DNA from: Agriotes lineatus
Taxonomy: Eukaryota > Arthropoda > Insecta > Coleoptera > Elateridae
Length of the DNA stretch: 64,000 nt
Assembly (NCBI GenBank): GCA_940337035.1
Contig: CALNHX010003583.1
Location: 1-64,000, forward strand
Direction: 5' to 3'
Shown one piece after another: positions 11,701 to 23,030 of the stretch (position 1 is the stretch's first letter; each line of letters opens with the position of its first letter). The notes beneath the pieces are model-generated. The model saw only the letters and a list, made by a program, of their open reading frames with translations. It was not told the origin of the DNA and did not search any database. Both the position numbers and the translations under genes were made by a program.

Positions 11701-14700
11701 AAACTGGTCTAAAGTGAGTTAGACCAGTTTTCATATTTGTGTTCTTAAAATTGGTCTAAGTGAAAACTGGTCTAAACTGAGTTAGACCAGTTTCCACTCT
11801 TGTGTTCTTATAACTGGTCTAACTGAAAACTGATCTAAATTGAGTTAGACCAGTCTTCATATTTGTGTTCTTAAAACTGGTTTAACTGAAAACTGGTCTA
11901 AATTGAGTTAGACCAGTTTCCACTATTGTGTTCTTTAAACTGGTGGAACTGAAAACTGGTCTTAATTGAGTTAGACCAGTTTTCACTTTTGTGTTTTTAA
12001 AACTGGTCTAGAGTTAGTTAGACCAGTTTTCATATTTGTGTTCTTAAAACTAGTTTAACTGAAAACTGGTCTAAATTGAGTTAGACCAGTTTCCACTTTT
12101 GTGTTTTTGGTCTAAAGTGAGACCAGTTTTCATATTTGTGTTCTTAAAACTGGCTTAACTGAAAACTGGTCTAAATTGAGTTAGACCAGTTTTCACATTT
12201 GTGTTCTTAAAAGTGGTTTAACTGAAAACTGGTCTAAATTGAGTTAGACCAGTTTCCACTCTTGTGTTCTTAAAACTGGTCTAACTGAAAACTGGTCTAT
12301 ATTGAGTTAGACCAGTTTTCACTTTTGTGTTTTTAAAACTGGTCTAAAGTGAGTTAGACCAGTTTTCACATTTGTGTTCTTAAAAGTGGTTTAACTGAAA
12401 ACTGGTCTAAATTGAGTTAGACCAGTTTTCACTTTTGTGTTTTTAAAACTGGTCTAGAGTTAGTTAGACCAGTTTTCATATTTGTGTTCTTAAAAGTGGT
12501 TTAACTGAAAACTGGTCTAAATTGAGTTAGACCAGTTTCCACTCTTGTGTTCTTAAAACTGGTCTATATTGAGTTAGACCAGTTTTCACTTTTGTGTTTT
12601 TAAAACTGGTCTAAAGTGAGACCAGTTTTCATATTTGTGTTCTTAAAACTGGTTTGACTGAAAACTGGTCTAAATTGAGTTGGACCAGTTTTCATATTTG
12701 TGTTCTTAAAACTGGTTTAATTGTTAATTGAGTTAGACCAGTTTCCACTCTTGTGTTCTTAAAACTGGTCTAACTGAAAACTAGTCTATATTGAGTTAGA
12801 CCAATTTTCAGTTTTGTGTTTTTAAAACTGGTCGAAAGTGAGTTAGACCAGTTTTCATATTTGTGTTCTTAAAACTGGTCTAAATTGGGTTAGACCAGTT
12901 TCCACTCTTGTGTTTAACACTGGTCTAAAGTGAGTTTGACCAGTTTTCATATCTGTGTTCTTAAAACTGGTCTAAAGTGAGTTAGACCAGTTTTCATATT
13001 TGTGTTCTTAAAACTGGTTTAACTGAAAACTGGTCTAAATTGAGTTGGACCAGTTTTCACGTTTGTGTTCTTAAAACTGGTCTAAATTGAGTTAGACCAG
13101 TTTCCACTCTTGTGTTTAAAACTGGTCTAAAGTGAGTTAGACCAGTTTTCATATTTGTGTTTTTAAAACTGGTTTAACTGAAACCTGGTCTAAATTGAGT
13201 TAACCAGTTTCCACTCTTGTGTTCTTAAAACTGGTCTAACTGAAAAGTGGTCTATATTGAGTTAGACAAGTTTTCACTTTTGTGTTTTTAAAACTGGTCT
13301 AAAGTGAGTTAGACCAGATTTCATATTTGTGTTCTTAAAACTGGTTTAACTGAAAACTGGTCTAAATTGAGTTGGACCAGTTTTCATATTTGTGTTCTTA
13401 AAACTGGTTTAACCGAATACTGGTCTAAATTGAGTTAGACCAGTTTCCATTCTTGTGTTCTTAAAACTGGTCTATATTGAGTTAGACAAGTTTTCAATTT
13501 TGTGTTTTTAAAACTGGTCTAAATTGAGTTAGACCAGTTTCCACTCTTGTGTTTAAAACTGGTCTAAAGTGAGTTAGACCAGTTTTCATATTTGTGTTTT
13601 TAAAACTGGTTTAACTGAAACCTGGTCTAAATTGAGTTAGACCAGTTTCCACTCTTGTGTTCTTAAAACTGGTCTAACTGAAAACTGGTCTATATTGAGT
13701 TAGACAAGTTTTCACTTTTGTGTTTTTAAAACTGGTCTAAAGTGAGTTAGACCAGATTTCATATTTGTGTTCTTAAAACTGGTTTAACTGAAAACTGGTC
13801 TAAATTGAGTTAGACCAGTTTCCACTATTGTGTTCTTTAAACTGGTGGAACTGAAAACTGGTCTTAATTGAGTTAGACCAGTTTTCACTTTTGTGTTTTT
13901 AAAACTGGTCTAGAGTTAGTTAGACCAGTTTTCATATTTGTGTTCTTAAAACTAGTTTAACTGAAAACTGGTCTAAATTGAGTTAGACCAGTTTCCACTT
14001 TTGTGTTTTTAAAACTGGTCTAAAGTGAGACCAGTTTTCATATTTGTGTTCTTAAAACTGGCTTAACTGAAAACTGGTCTAAATTGAGTTAGACCAGTTT
14101 TCACATTTGTGTTCTTAAAAGTGGTTTAACTGAAAACTGGTCTAAATTGAGTTAGACCAGTTTCCACTCTTGTGTTCTTAAAACTGGTCTAACTGAAAAC
14201 TGGTCTATATTGAGTTAGACCAGTTTTCACTTTTGTGTTTTTAAAACTGGTCTAAAGTGAGTTAGACCAGTTTTCACATTTGTGTTCTTAAAAGTGGTTT
14301 AACTGAAAACTGGTCTAAATTGAGTTAGACCAGTTTTCACTTTTGTGTTTTTAAAACTGGTCTAGAGTTAGTTAGACCAGTTTTCATATTTGTGTTCTTA
14401 AAACTAGTTGAACTGAAAACTGGTCTAAATTGAGTTAGACCAGTTTCCACTCTTGTGTTCTTAAAACTGGTCTAACTGAAAACTGGTCTATATTGAGTTA
14501 GACCAGTTTTCACTTTTGTGTTTTTAAAACTGGTCTAAAGTGAGACCAGTTTTCATATTTGTGTTCTTAAAACTGGTTTGACTGAAAACTGGTCTAAATT
14601 GAGTTGGACCAGTTTTCATATTTGTGTTCTTAAAACTGGTTTAATTGTTAATTGAGTTAGACCAGTTTCCACTCTTGTGTTCTTAAAACTGGTCTAACTG

Positions 14701-15452
14701 AAAACTAGTCTATATTGAGTTAGACCAATTTCCAGTTTTGTGTTTTTAAAACTGGTCGAAAGTGAGTTAGACCAGTTTTCATATTTGTGTTCTTAAAACT
14801 GGTCTAAATTGGGTTAGACCAGTTTCCACTCTTGTGTTTAACACTGGTCTAAAGTGAGTTTGACCAGTTTTCATATATGTGTTCTTAAAACTGGTCTAAA
14901 GTGAGTTAGACCAGTTTTCATATTTGTGTTCTTAAAACTGGTTTAACTGAAAACTGGTCTAAATTGAGTTGGACCAGTTTTCACGTTTGTGTTCTTAAAA
15001 CTGGTCTAAATTGAGTTAGACCAGTTTCCACTCTTGTGTTTAAAACTGGTCTAAAGTGAGTTAGACCAGTTTTCATATTTGTGTTTTTAAAACTGGTTTA
15101 ACTGAAACCTGGTCTAAATTGAGTTAACCAGTTTCCACTCTTGTGTTCTTAAAACTGGTCTAACTGAAAAGTGGTCTATATTGAGTTAGACCAGTTTTCA
15201 CTTTTGTGTTTTTAAAACTGATCTAAAGTGAGTTAGACCAGTTTTCATATTTGTGTTTTTAAAACTGATCTAAAGTGAGTTAGACCAGTTTTCATATTTG
15301 TGTTCTTAAAACTGGTCTAACTGAAAACTGGTCTAAATTGAGTTAGATCAGTTTGCACTTTTGTGTTTTTAAAACTGGTCTAAAGTGAGTTAGACCAGTT
15401 TTCACATTTGCGTTCTTCAAACTGGTCTAACTGAAAACTGGTCTAAAATGAG
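5785..15452. repeat. Satellite array, about 9.7 kb, 43/47/63-bp monomers with dyad symmetry
   Basis: Head-to-tail copies of a monomer built on ACTGGTCTAA...TTAGACCAGT, followed by a variable spacer (TTTCATATTTGTGTTC, TTTCACATTTGTGTTC, TTCCACTCTTGTGTTC or TTTCACTTTTGTGTTT). By counting, the short form is 47 bp, a form with an extra 16 bp is 63 bp, and a form missing GTTA is 43 bp. Each monomer can fold into a hairpin. Monomer variants recur in the order 63-63-43-63, a higher-order unit of about 232 bp, best seen at about 7250-7900, 10150-10700 and 12110-12400. About 170-190 monomers. No coding frame survives. Confidence 0.95.
11870..15180. repeat. About 1.3-1.4 kb segment duplicated inside the satellite
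   Basis: Rare private variants recur in the same order at an offset of about 1.9 kb: CCACTATTGTG followed by TAAACTGGTGGAACTG (about 11920 and 13820), ACTAGTTTAACTG (12049 and 13951), GGTTTAATTGTTAATTGAG (about 12715 and 14640), and AACACTGGTCTAAAGTGAG (about 12915 and 14840). The first copy is about 11870-13240 and the second about 13770-15180. A shorter related copy pair (CTTAACCGAATACTGG-like variant) lies at about 11600 and 13409. Confidence 0.8.
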
Positions 15453-16984
15453 AATGTAAAAAGGATTTAAGAAGACCACCTCCAGACGCGACGTAAGAAG
15501 ACGAAGCGTTTCTGTAAAAGTGATATAGCGGGCCTTTAATATTAGCGGATCGCAGCCTGAATGAAGTGATGGCTTTCTTATTTATTGATTTTTGGGAGAT
15601 TGAGATATGTGGTTTTATTGGCCGTAAATGGGCATGACACTTTCGTGATTGGAGAAGCGTGATTGGATGTGCATAACAGCTTGGAAAGCTATACTTCGAC
15701 GCGGTTTTTTTTGTTCTCGTTATTTTTTGTCATAGTTCGGGTACCAGAGACAAAACCGTGTTTTGTGGTGTGACCGACGTTTATTTACGTTGTTTTGTTT
15801 AATAGGAAGTATATTTCAGGAAATCGTTTGATCCCACGCGTTAATCATTAAGAAAATCGAATTATGCAGTATGGCGTCCAGCATGGCAATCTAAAAGTAA
15901 AAACCAATAACACTGCATCAGATGATCGTTTCTTATTTTCTTTTGGCAAAAGGTGTTGAAAAAATACTGCACTGGATAAGATCCAACACTTGTCCAGGGT
16001 GATCAAAATTTGGCGCCCCGGAACTAAAAATCTGCTAAAAGTTTGCAAGAATGCGAATATTCTTTTATTATGCATTTCTCAGAAAATATTGCTTCTGATA
16101 AAAATTGGTGCATGTTACTAAACTTACATTCCATGCATCCGATTTACAGACACGCTTCATATAGAGCGTGAAATTCAAATTTATGGAAAGCGACTCTAGT
16201 AAAAAATGTCAAGAAATAATATTAAGAGAAGATGTTTGTGAGGTTTTATAACTAATTTCACAGTTTCATTGAAAAAATCAAATTCTTGGTTTTTCCTCAT
16301 TTTTTGGCACGCCATTGAAGTTTTTGCTCACTATCTTGTTAAAATCCGCGCTAATAATCATGTTATGATGTGTTTAAAAATAATATTTAAATTTTAAATG
16401 TCCTTAAATAACTTTTATAATTTCCTTAAATTTGATTAAAGTTTTGTCTTACCTGCGATATTTCCATTTCTAATCGTTCTGAAGTTCTAGTTATAACAAA
16501 GCGACGTATCATCAAAATTCTTCATCGAGGTCACTTCAAAATATTTATTTCGAATGGTTACAACGTGAATAAATTTATTTTAAGAATATTGAGTCAACCC
16601 GAAGAACATTATTTTGAAACTATCTTTCCAGTACCGACAAGAATATCAGACTTAACTTGCAGTATTGAAAACATAACGTACGAAGGATGTTTTCCAGGAC
16701 TCCCTGAAGATTGTATGAACCGTGCAAGCAGCTGTAAACATGCCATGAATGTTATAGTTTTTCTCGAAGATTTCTTTTTGAGCAAAGTTGACATTAAAGT
16801 GATGAGCTATTCAAACCTACCAATCGTCACAATAATGCCAATTTTGCGTTTTATTTTGTTTAATCACTTAGTCAATTACGAGAGAAAACGAAAAAGATAA
16901 AGAAGACAAAAAAGAATAACATCTAAACGACATAAATGGAAACAAAAAGTAACAAAAACCAGGAGTTTGAGACCTTTAAAAAAC
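15453..16984. other. Non-repetitive stretch, no recognisable gene
   Basis: After the satellite ends, the sequence is ordinary AT-rich DNA. An open frame of 111 codons at 16565-16900 (plus) starts MNKFILRILSQPEEHYFET and has a lysine/arginine-rich end; I recognise no domain and it has no clear homologous pattern. A 75-codon frame on the minus strand (15848-16075) also looks like chance. Part of this interval may be the 3' end of the MULE element that follows. Confidence 0.35.
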
Positions 16985-17281
16985 TCCATAAAATTTGCAA
17001 CTAAAGCTTGACACTGCAGACAGCATACGGGCATCTCGTCGGTGGTCTCTTCATTTGGGGCGACGACGTATCGAAGTGGGGACTCGATGACGTCGACTAC
17101 ACATACACGACACAGCTGTCGGTGGCCGCAGGGTACGGCAAGCCTGGTTGCCTTGTTTTCCGTGCAAACAGTGTTTCCTTCCGACGCAATTTTCTCCTGA
17201 GGTCCGCAATTTGATTGTCCAGAAAGGTCTGGGGCGGAAGATAACCTTCGGACACTGCAGTTGGCCCATGCTCCCAATCAC
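16985..17281 (-). pseudogene. C-terminal RING-finger-like exon of the MULE protein, frameshifted
   Basis: Downstream of a GT-AG intron (17282-17365), the exon reads GDWEHGPTAVSEG, then a basic helix LDNQIADLRRKLRRK, then after a one-base frame change VCTENKATRLAVPCGHRQLC, RVC, and finally VCCLQCQALVANFMEF. The pattern of Cys, CGH, LCxxC and a final Cys pair is that of a C3HC4 RING-HC domain, usually part of an E3 ubiquitin ligase. The first zinc-binding Cys is missing at the frameshift, and the last pair reads VCCLQC rather than the usual CPxC, so the domain is probably non-functional here. Confidence 0.6.
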
Positions 17282-19219
17282 CTGTATAAAGAAAATAAGT
17301 TTCGATGTAAGTATATGTTAGGGCATCCAATATTCGACAGAAGGATAGTTGGATGGAATGCTTACCAAGAAGTTTTACTCCGCTGGCTTCATCTAGGTCA
17401 TTTTGTTCTTCAGCGTCAGGAACGTCCACTTCTATTTCTGCTGGCGGAAGATCAATTTGTAAGTGAACTAGGTCCGGTTCGTTGTCTTCGTCACCATGGT
17501 GCTCGTGGTCGTCGGTTGTTCGTATGCCGTCGAGGCGATGTGCGACCGAAAACAAGAACTCCAGAAGTGTAGTCCGCCCAAGGCAAAATTTTTCGATATG
17601 GGCCCTGATTGATGTATTCTGAAGGAACCATTTTCTTCTGAGCGGCCAACTGACATAGTTGCCTAGTGCCAAACGAACACGGTCTCGGTTGACGGTTTGG
17701 GCGAAGATGATTAGTCTTTCTGTAAATGAGAAAAGAAAACGGTTAAAGAGAAACTATTCTGACATCGTGATTTTTGTTTCATCACGAAACTGGCAATAAA
17801 AATATAGTATCTGTAAAGCGCCATACGCTAGGATGCGGCCCGAGTGTCCGAGCGAAACATACATGAAAATATTCTTGGACGTTATTCGTCAGTCGTGGTT
17901 GTCGATGAACCGAAAATGACTCCGGGGTGACCCGTCCGATCCATTGTAACCTATAATATCTTCACAAAAAAAGAAAAAAGTGATTAATGTTTTTCCTTTT
18001 TATCTGTAGAAGGTTCAACTGTACTTCAATATTATCGAGAACTTGGTTTACCTTAAAAGTGGCTCTGCCTGTTCTGTTAAATTGAACTGTCCATAAAAAT
18101 CAGTCACTGTTGCTAGGCCAGCGGGGATGTCGGCTGGCGGGAGCAAGGGTAATCCGATCAACATTTCGACATTTTGGAAATTTTCGTTTTCAGTGCACAC
18201 CCGTCGGAGGCCAAGTTTCCCTGTCTTCTTTACAATTGCCTGTAATTAAGTTAGATCTACGATTGAGCACATCTATACCAAAGGGAAGGCGACAGTACTG
18301 AAAAAATGAATAATTTATTTGAAAATGAGGTACATACTAGTCCATAATGGATCCAGCCGCCAACGTGTTTAGTCGCGTGAAAGATTTAATAGCACACTCA
18401 TAGTCGCTGATAACTAATGTAGCATTAAGTTCGTAATTCTCCCCGAGATACGAGAACAAAGTCTTATATGAATCGGCCGTTTTCTTTTCCATAATAGCAA
18501 AAGTCACTGGAAATGCCTGCAACGATCAAAGAAGCAAACAAAAAGACGTTTACAACTAAGTACGAAAGAAATGCCTAGAAAAATAAAGCTAACCTTGTTG
18601 TCCTCCATCGCCATGATAGTGAAAAGTTGATGTGAGTTTGGTGCGGCAGGCAATATTTGGAATGTTCCATTCATATGAAGCTCACTGGATGTGTTCATGA
18701 GCTGAACAAACTGACTGATGAGAAAAAGCACTACTTTGTTTCCCTCTTTTCCTAACGTTGCTTCATAAAATGAAGTGTTGTCTTAGGTGCCAAAATGTTT
18801 TCTGAATGTGTTTAAACCTTCGCCGTATTCTGCCAATGTGACAGGTATCTCTGGTGTCGTTTTCCGCCTGTGAAAACGCATTGCATAATACATTTTCGGA
18901 AAACTTTGTTTCGCGGTTACATTGAATGGTGTTCTATTAAGAAACAAACAAACGAATACATAAAGATCTGAAGACCTTCGGATTTTTTTTCAGTGTCGTA
19001 GGATTTAACATGATGAATAACATTAGGAAAAGTATGATTGGAAACTAACCTGTTGCATTCTTCGTCCAATATCTCTTTAAGAGCTGTTGATTCCTTTTTG
19101 GCACGTTCTAAAAGCCTACTTCTCAGTCCTTGTATGTCTTCCACGTTCGACGGCAGCTCATGGTCGTGCTGTTTTGATATTCGAATAGCATTGTCTTCCA
19201 ATGGCCCCTCGAGGTCCAT
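16985..19219 (-). pseudogene. MULE (Mutator-like) transposase gene, multi-exon, decayed
   Basis: Exons inferred from GT-AG borders, in gene order. (1) About 19050-19219: the helical region usually following FLYWCH domains (HELPSNVEDIQGLRSRLLER). (2) 18594-18933: MULE core start, ELHMNGTFQILPAAPNSHQL. (3) 18516 leftwards: AFPVTFAIMEKKTADSYKTL and LVISDYECAIKSF, the second catalytic Asp region. (4) 18052-18239: LGLRRVCTENEN and IGLPLLPPADIPAG. (5) About 17863-17950: WIGRVTPESFSVHRQPRLTN. (6) 17366 to about 17715: LIIFAQTVNRDRVRLALGNY. (7) The RING-like end. Exon 2 has an in-frame TAA at 18783-18785, exons 5 and 6 do not join in frame, and exon 7 is frameshifted. MULE transposases act as DDE enzymes. 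The FLYWCH-type 5' exon was not found upstream. Confidence 0.7.
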
Positions 19220-19625
19220 CTAGGGTGGAACGAACATGGCCTTTTTAAAAAAATTTCTTAGTTTTGTAATAGTGGTCAAAAGTTGCCTTTTAGGTTCAAA
19301 AAGAAGAAAACAAATTTGGTTGCTATACTACAATATCTTGAGGTGCCACAAAGAGTTTAAAGTTTGTAAAACAATTTAAAAAATTGAAAAATTATAAACT
19401 TTGATAAATTATGGTTTTCTCGTACATATAATGTTACTTACAACGTTGCCGAGAGTAAGAAGTTCCAACCCTAGCAAGGGATCTTTTACACTCTACACAT
19501 TATAGTAGCATGGGACCCACGGCTTTACATCACTTCCGAAGGATGCCATTCTGTAGAGGTTTTCATCCGCATGTTTTTATTTTTAAACGATATCTGCCCT
19601 TGTCTCCGCGGCGTAGGTTGACGTG
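19220..19625. other. Spacer, no gene recognised
   Basis: AT-rich sequence between the MULE relic and the LINE remnants. It begins with a plausible splice acceptor (CCCTAG just upstream of 19219 on the minus strand), so an upstream MULE exon may once have existed further right, but no FLYWCH-like motif was found. Confidence 0.4.
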
Positions 19626-19690
19626 AAACGTACAAGACGTTGTGAGATGGACGAGAAAACGACATAGAGAGTGGAATGAACATGTGACAT
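19626..19690 (+). pseudogene. Short C-terminal fragment of an RTE-like reverse transcriptase
   Basis: About 20 codons read VQDVVRWTRKRHREWNEHV before a stop. They match the same region of the LINE on the minus strand at 50047-50250, which reads IQDIVRWVRTRRRHWRDHV. The piece is joined directly to the gag ORF that follows, apparently by rearrangement or nested insertion. Confidence 0.55.
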
Positions 19691-19692
19691 GA

Positions 19693-20274
19693 ATGTCTAA
19701 CAACAGACTGCTATTAAGAGAAGCCGGATGGAAAGCAAGAATCCAAGAAAAATTGAACCCGCGGGTAGCGATCTACGGAATCCCGGTGGAACTATCAGCA
19801 GAAGACATAGCAGAGGCCCTGGTTAAACAAAATAGAAACGAAGAAAAGGAAATAAAAGAAGAAGTAAAATGGGTCCTTAAATTTGGTAAGGGAAACGAGA
19901 GAACAGTGCACTGGGTTGTAGAGTTGACGCCGAAAGCCAGGAATACACTGATGAAAAACGAAAAAGTGTACATAGATACATATAGACTGAATGTTAAAGA
20001 CTACATAAACGTCAAAAGGTGTTTTAAGTGCCATAGATATGAACACTTGTCCAAGAAATGTGAGGACGAAGAAGAAACATGTGGCACATGCGCAGAGAAA
20101 CACGAAACGAGTAAGTGCAAGCTAACAGAAAATGACAGGTTCAAATGTGCTAACTGTAACAGAGCAATCATCCATCCTGTCCACCACTGTGACGAGGTCA
20201 TGTTCTGCTCGAATGCCGAAGACATTCCTAAATGGACAGGAGCTTCTGTATTCAGCTACTATGTTTATTATTAA
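19693..20274 (+). pseudogene. LINE ORF1 (gag-like) fragment with CCHC zinc knuckles
   Basis: Open frame of 193 codons. N-terminal part (LNPRVAIYGIPVELSAEDIA) is an RRM-like/gag fold segment. Residues about 112-125 form a canonical CCHC knuckle, CFKCHRYEHLSKKC, followed by CGTCAEKHETSKC and CANCNRAIIHPVHHC. This order is that of R1/I/jockey-group ORF1 proteins, which coat element RNA. The first ATG is preceded closely by a stop, so the 5' end is missing. The similarity ends at about 20215 and the last residues look like read-through. No RT follows, so the element is truncated on both sides. Confidence 0.7.
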
Positions 20275-20449
20275 GCCGATAGCTGCATTGGATCTAAAAC
20301 CTTTCTGCTCTTTTAATATTGTGAGTACATGATTTTTTAGCTCTGTGACAATGGAATTTAATTAGTACAATTCGGCGCATTAGCCTGCTACGTGCGAAGC
20401 GGACAACAAAGGCCTTCGATTCTAGCTTGCGGTTGTCTTTTCATATATA

Positions 20450-20609
20450 ATGCAACTAGTGGGTTCTTGATTATCAAATAATCATTTCTGTTTACACGAG
20501 ATATATTGTTTGGCAATCGCGCGAGTCCGAAGGACGAGCGTGATTGCCTAAAACAATATATCGAGTGGAAACAGAAATGATTTGATAATCAAGAAGACAC
20601 GAGTTGCAT
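20450..20609. repeat. 160-bp imperfect palindrome
   Basis: The left arm ATGCAACTAGTGGGTTCTTG... and the right arm ...CAAGAAGACACGAGTTGCAT pair over about 70 bp each, with a short GC-richer centre (GCGCGAGTCCGAAGGACGAGCG). Probably a small fold-back MITE or the tip of one. No target duplication was resolved. Confidence 0.75.
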
Positions 20610-21029
20610 TCGGCTAGATTATATCACGAGTCAATAAACAACGTTTGAATAGTGTATTTTAAATATTAAAAGTACGGTTAATGTGGTTGTTATGACAATT
20701 GTACTGACAGCAGGTAACGTGATGTTTGTGAAGGAGTGTGATTATCACCTATTAATCAGGAAGGTATGTGATTGTCAGTTGCTATGTACATTATTAAAAG
20801 TTAGTACATGCGTAACTATGCATTTTGCCGTTTTTCATTGGTTGATGTTAGAGGGAGTGGTATAATCAGATTAGTTTTTGCACAGCTCATGGCTGTCTGT
20901 CAATCATAATTTCACTGTGTTAACGGCTATATTGCGTGTGCGCGAACTTTAAACATCAAAGCGTTTCATTCAGTTAAGGTTGGAACATTAAAATTGAAAT
21001 CAGATTGTTTGCTATTTTTTCAAATTTAA

Positions 21030-21655
21030 CTTGCATTCTTGGGATTCCAGAGAGAGAATTTTAGCTAGTCAGGGCCGCGGTCGTGTTTCGTTTAATTACA
21101 GCACAATTTTTAATAGACTTGAAGTTGAAGCTATATATCGCTTGCCTACTAGATCTGGCAACAGACCGGTTCCTGTTTTAATTAAATTTCTAAGAAGTAT
21201 GCATTTATCCAAAATAAACTGCTGGACAAAATTATGGCACCACAAAAAAATTTTTCTTAAAGGTCTCTAGTGTTTTCAGAACATATGCAGTTGTTTCGAT
21301 TTGTTATTGCAAAGTGTAGTTGGCCGCAATAAATGTCCCTTCATAATAGTCCTTTTTACTATTGCGAAGCTCTAACACTTATAATAATATGAAAAATTTA
21401 GCTTTCAGAATATTTTTTTGTGATGCGATAATTTTGTCCAGCAGTTAAGAAAGAAAGGAATGTTTTACAATAATTGAATTATACCAAATTCAGATACTGG
21501 AAGAATATCTATCAATGAAACTTTAATACCGGCTAAGAAAAACTTATTGTGGAAAGCAAATATTGCTGAAAACAAATGTGATTACAAATATTTGTGGACT
21601 AAAAAAGGTGCAATATTTCTAACAAGAGTGATAATTCGCCGCCTGTAAAAATTCT
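21030..21655 (+). pseudogene. LINE ORF1 remnant (baculo-FP-like family), split by a MITE
   Basis: Two coding pieces flank an inserted MITE (21217-21446). The first carries LGIPERE (about 21036-21057), IFNRLEVEAIYRLPTRSGN and VPVLIKFLRS (up to about 21200). The second reads GRISINETLIPAKKNLLW and CDYKYLWTKKGAIFL (about 21495-21640). A GIPE motif, a dI-x-x-xYRLP block, RPv-x-x-KF and a C-terminal Y-x-W-T-K-x-G-x-I block are the order seen in the small ORF1 proteins of several LINE families that share the FP-like domain. Stops and frameshifts in both parts show that it is dead. Confidence 0.6.
21217..21446. mobile_element. 230-bp MITE with about 40-bp terminal inverted repeats
   Basis: Ends read AACTGCTGGACAAAATTATG and its near complement (one or two mismatches in 40). 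Flanking bases TA on the left and AA on the right suggest a TA-type target, as in Tc1/mariner elements, with one side mutated. It interrupts the FP-like ORF1 relic, so it is younger than that gene's decay. Confidence 0.75.
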
Positions 21656-22849
21656 GCGAGGACAAGAGGTTGGATCAGAGTATTTTCGCATAGTGTTGTC
21701 CATTTACTATCAGAAAGTATGTGGCTTAAGGACAAAAACTAACGGTGCTGTTTGTGGAATCCTGCCTGCGCGATTATTCTATTACAGCTTTTAGTTCTAG
21801 GTGATGGTGAGCTATTTGACAATCATTATGTAGTTTTTAGTAAGGGTAGGCATATTATTGGTATTGGTTGCGCCAGCGGCGGTGGATCTGCTTTTAGCTG
21901 TATCTGCCACCTACATATCTGAGTTTATTCCTTTCTTATGCCCTATTAGCTGTGATGCCGTGTGCGTCAAAATTACAGTTCAAAGTTATGTTTATTTATA
22001 TGTTATTGTTGTATATTATGGAATCCGTTTTAAAATTATCAAGTTAAAAAATTGAAACAATTAAAAAAAATCTTAAATATGTATATTGGAGTGTCAATGG
22101 ATTAATATTTAACGATAGCTATTACCTGTATTCACAGTTCTCAAATTAAGAAGAAATCAATCAATGATTTTGTTTTTATTTAAAATAGTAAATAATCGAA
22201 CTTCTACACTGGAATTATTAGTCAAATTAAATATACGTATACCTTGTATTAACACCCGTAACTAGGAATCTTTCTGGTATGGTAATCCGAGAACTAATTA
22301 ACATTTTATTAGCCCGCTGATTACCATGTGTTACTAGTGTAACCGGCTTTGTAATGAATTTGATTAACTTGGGCTCGGCTTTTATCAATTTAAAAATAAC
22401 GTAAATCTCTCTGCCATTGTATTATAATTTAAATTTTTTGTCTTTATTATGTAATTGTGTTTCGACTTGTTGAATAAAGTAGGTAACTATTATTAAAATA
22501 GAATTTCCTGCATTAAGTGTGTCGTTTTTAAGCCGACCGTGAGAGGATTGCAAGAACACGAGGACAGGAATTAGCTTTCTATGCGCATAAATACACATGA
22601 TTTTCTCTACGAGTTCAATTAAATAACAATGAAATAGTAGCTTATATTATAAGTGAGAGAAATGCATCATTATTTGCGAGTGAGAATTTTGAATCGCGAG
22701 TGCGATACAATTTCTCACGAGCTTATAATGGCATTTCGTTCACGTGTGATATACGACCTTTTATCTTAGAGTAGCAATTCTTGTGCCTAAATAGTTTGCG
22801 CAGTCAGAATATGGCGCGAAATAAATTTATAATTCGTCGCCTATGATTT
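21656..22849. other. AT-rich spacer, nothing recognised
   Basis: About 1.2 kb without a recognisable coding motif or long inverted repeat. The 65-codon frame at 21858-22055 is hydrophobic and low in complexity and is probably chance. Confidence 0.4.
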
Positions 22850-23030
22850 GTGATAGACCACGAGCCCATAACACCCGAATTACTAGTCATAGCGGCAAGC
22901 TTGGTAGGTAGTAAACCTTTTTATATTGCCCAAGTAGGTGTCAAAAACGCAAGTATGGCAGCCGAACTGCGGTTGCAAATATTAACGGCGGCTTTGGAAA
23001 ATTGTTAATAAAATTAAATATATTTTTTTG

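Noticed and set aside
5785..15452. Regular repeats with variable spacers, superficially like a CRISPR array
   Set aside because: Spacers are not unique: only four or five variants recur, monomers are diverged, and the context is a eukaryotic satellite.
16565..16900. 111-codon ORF as a host gene
   Set aside because: No domain, no splice or codon signal that stands out, and it lies in AT-rich sequence where such lengths occur by chance.
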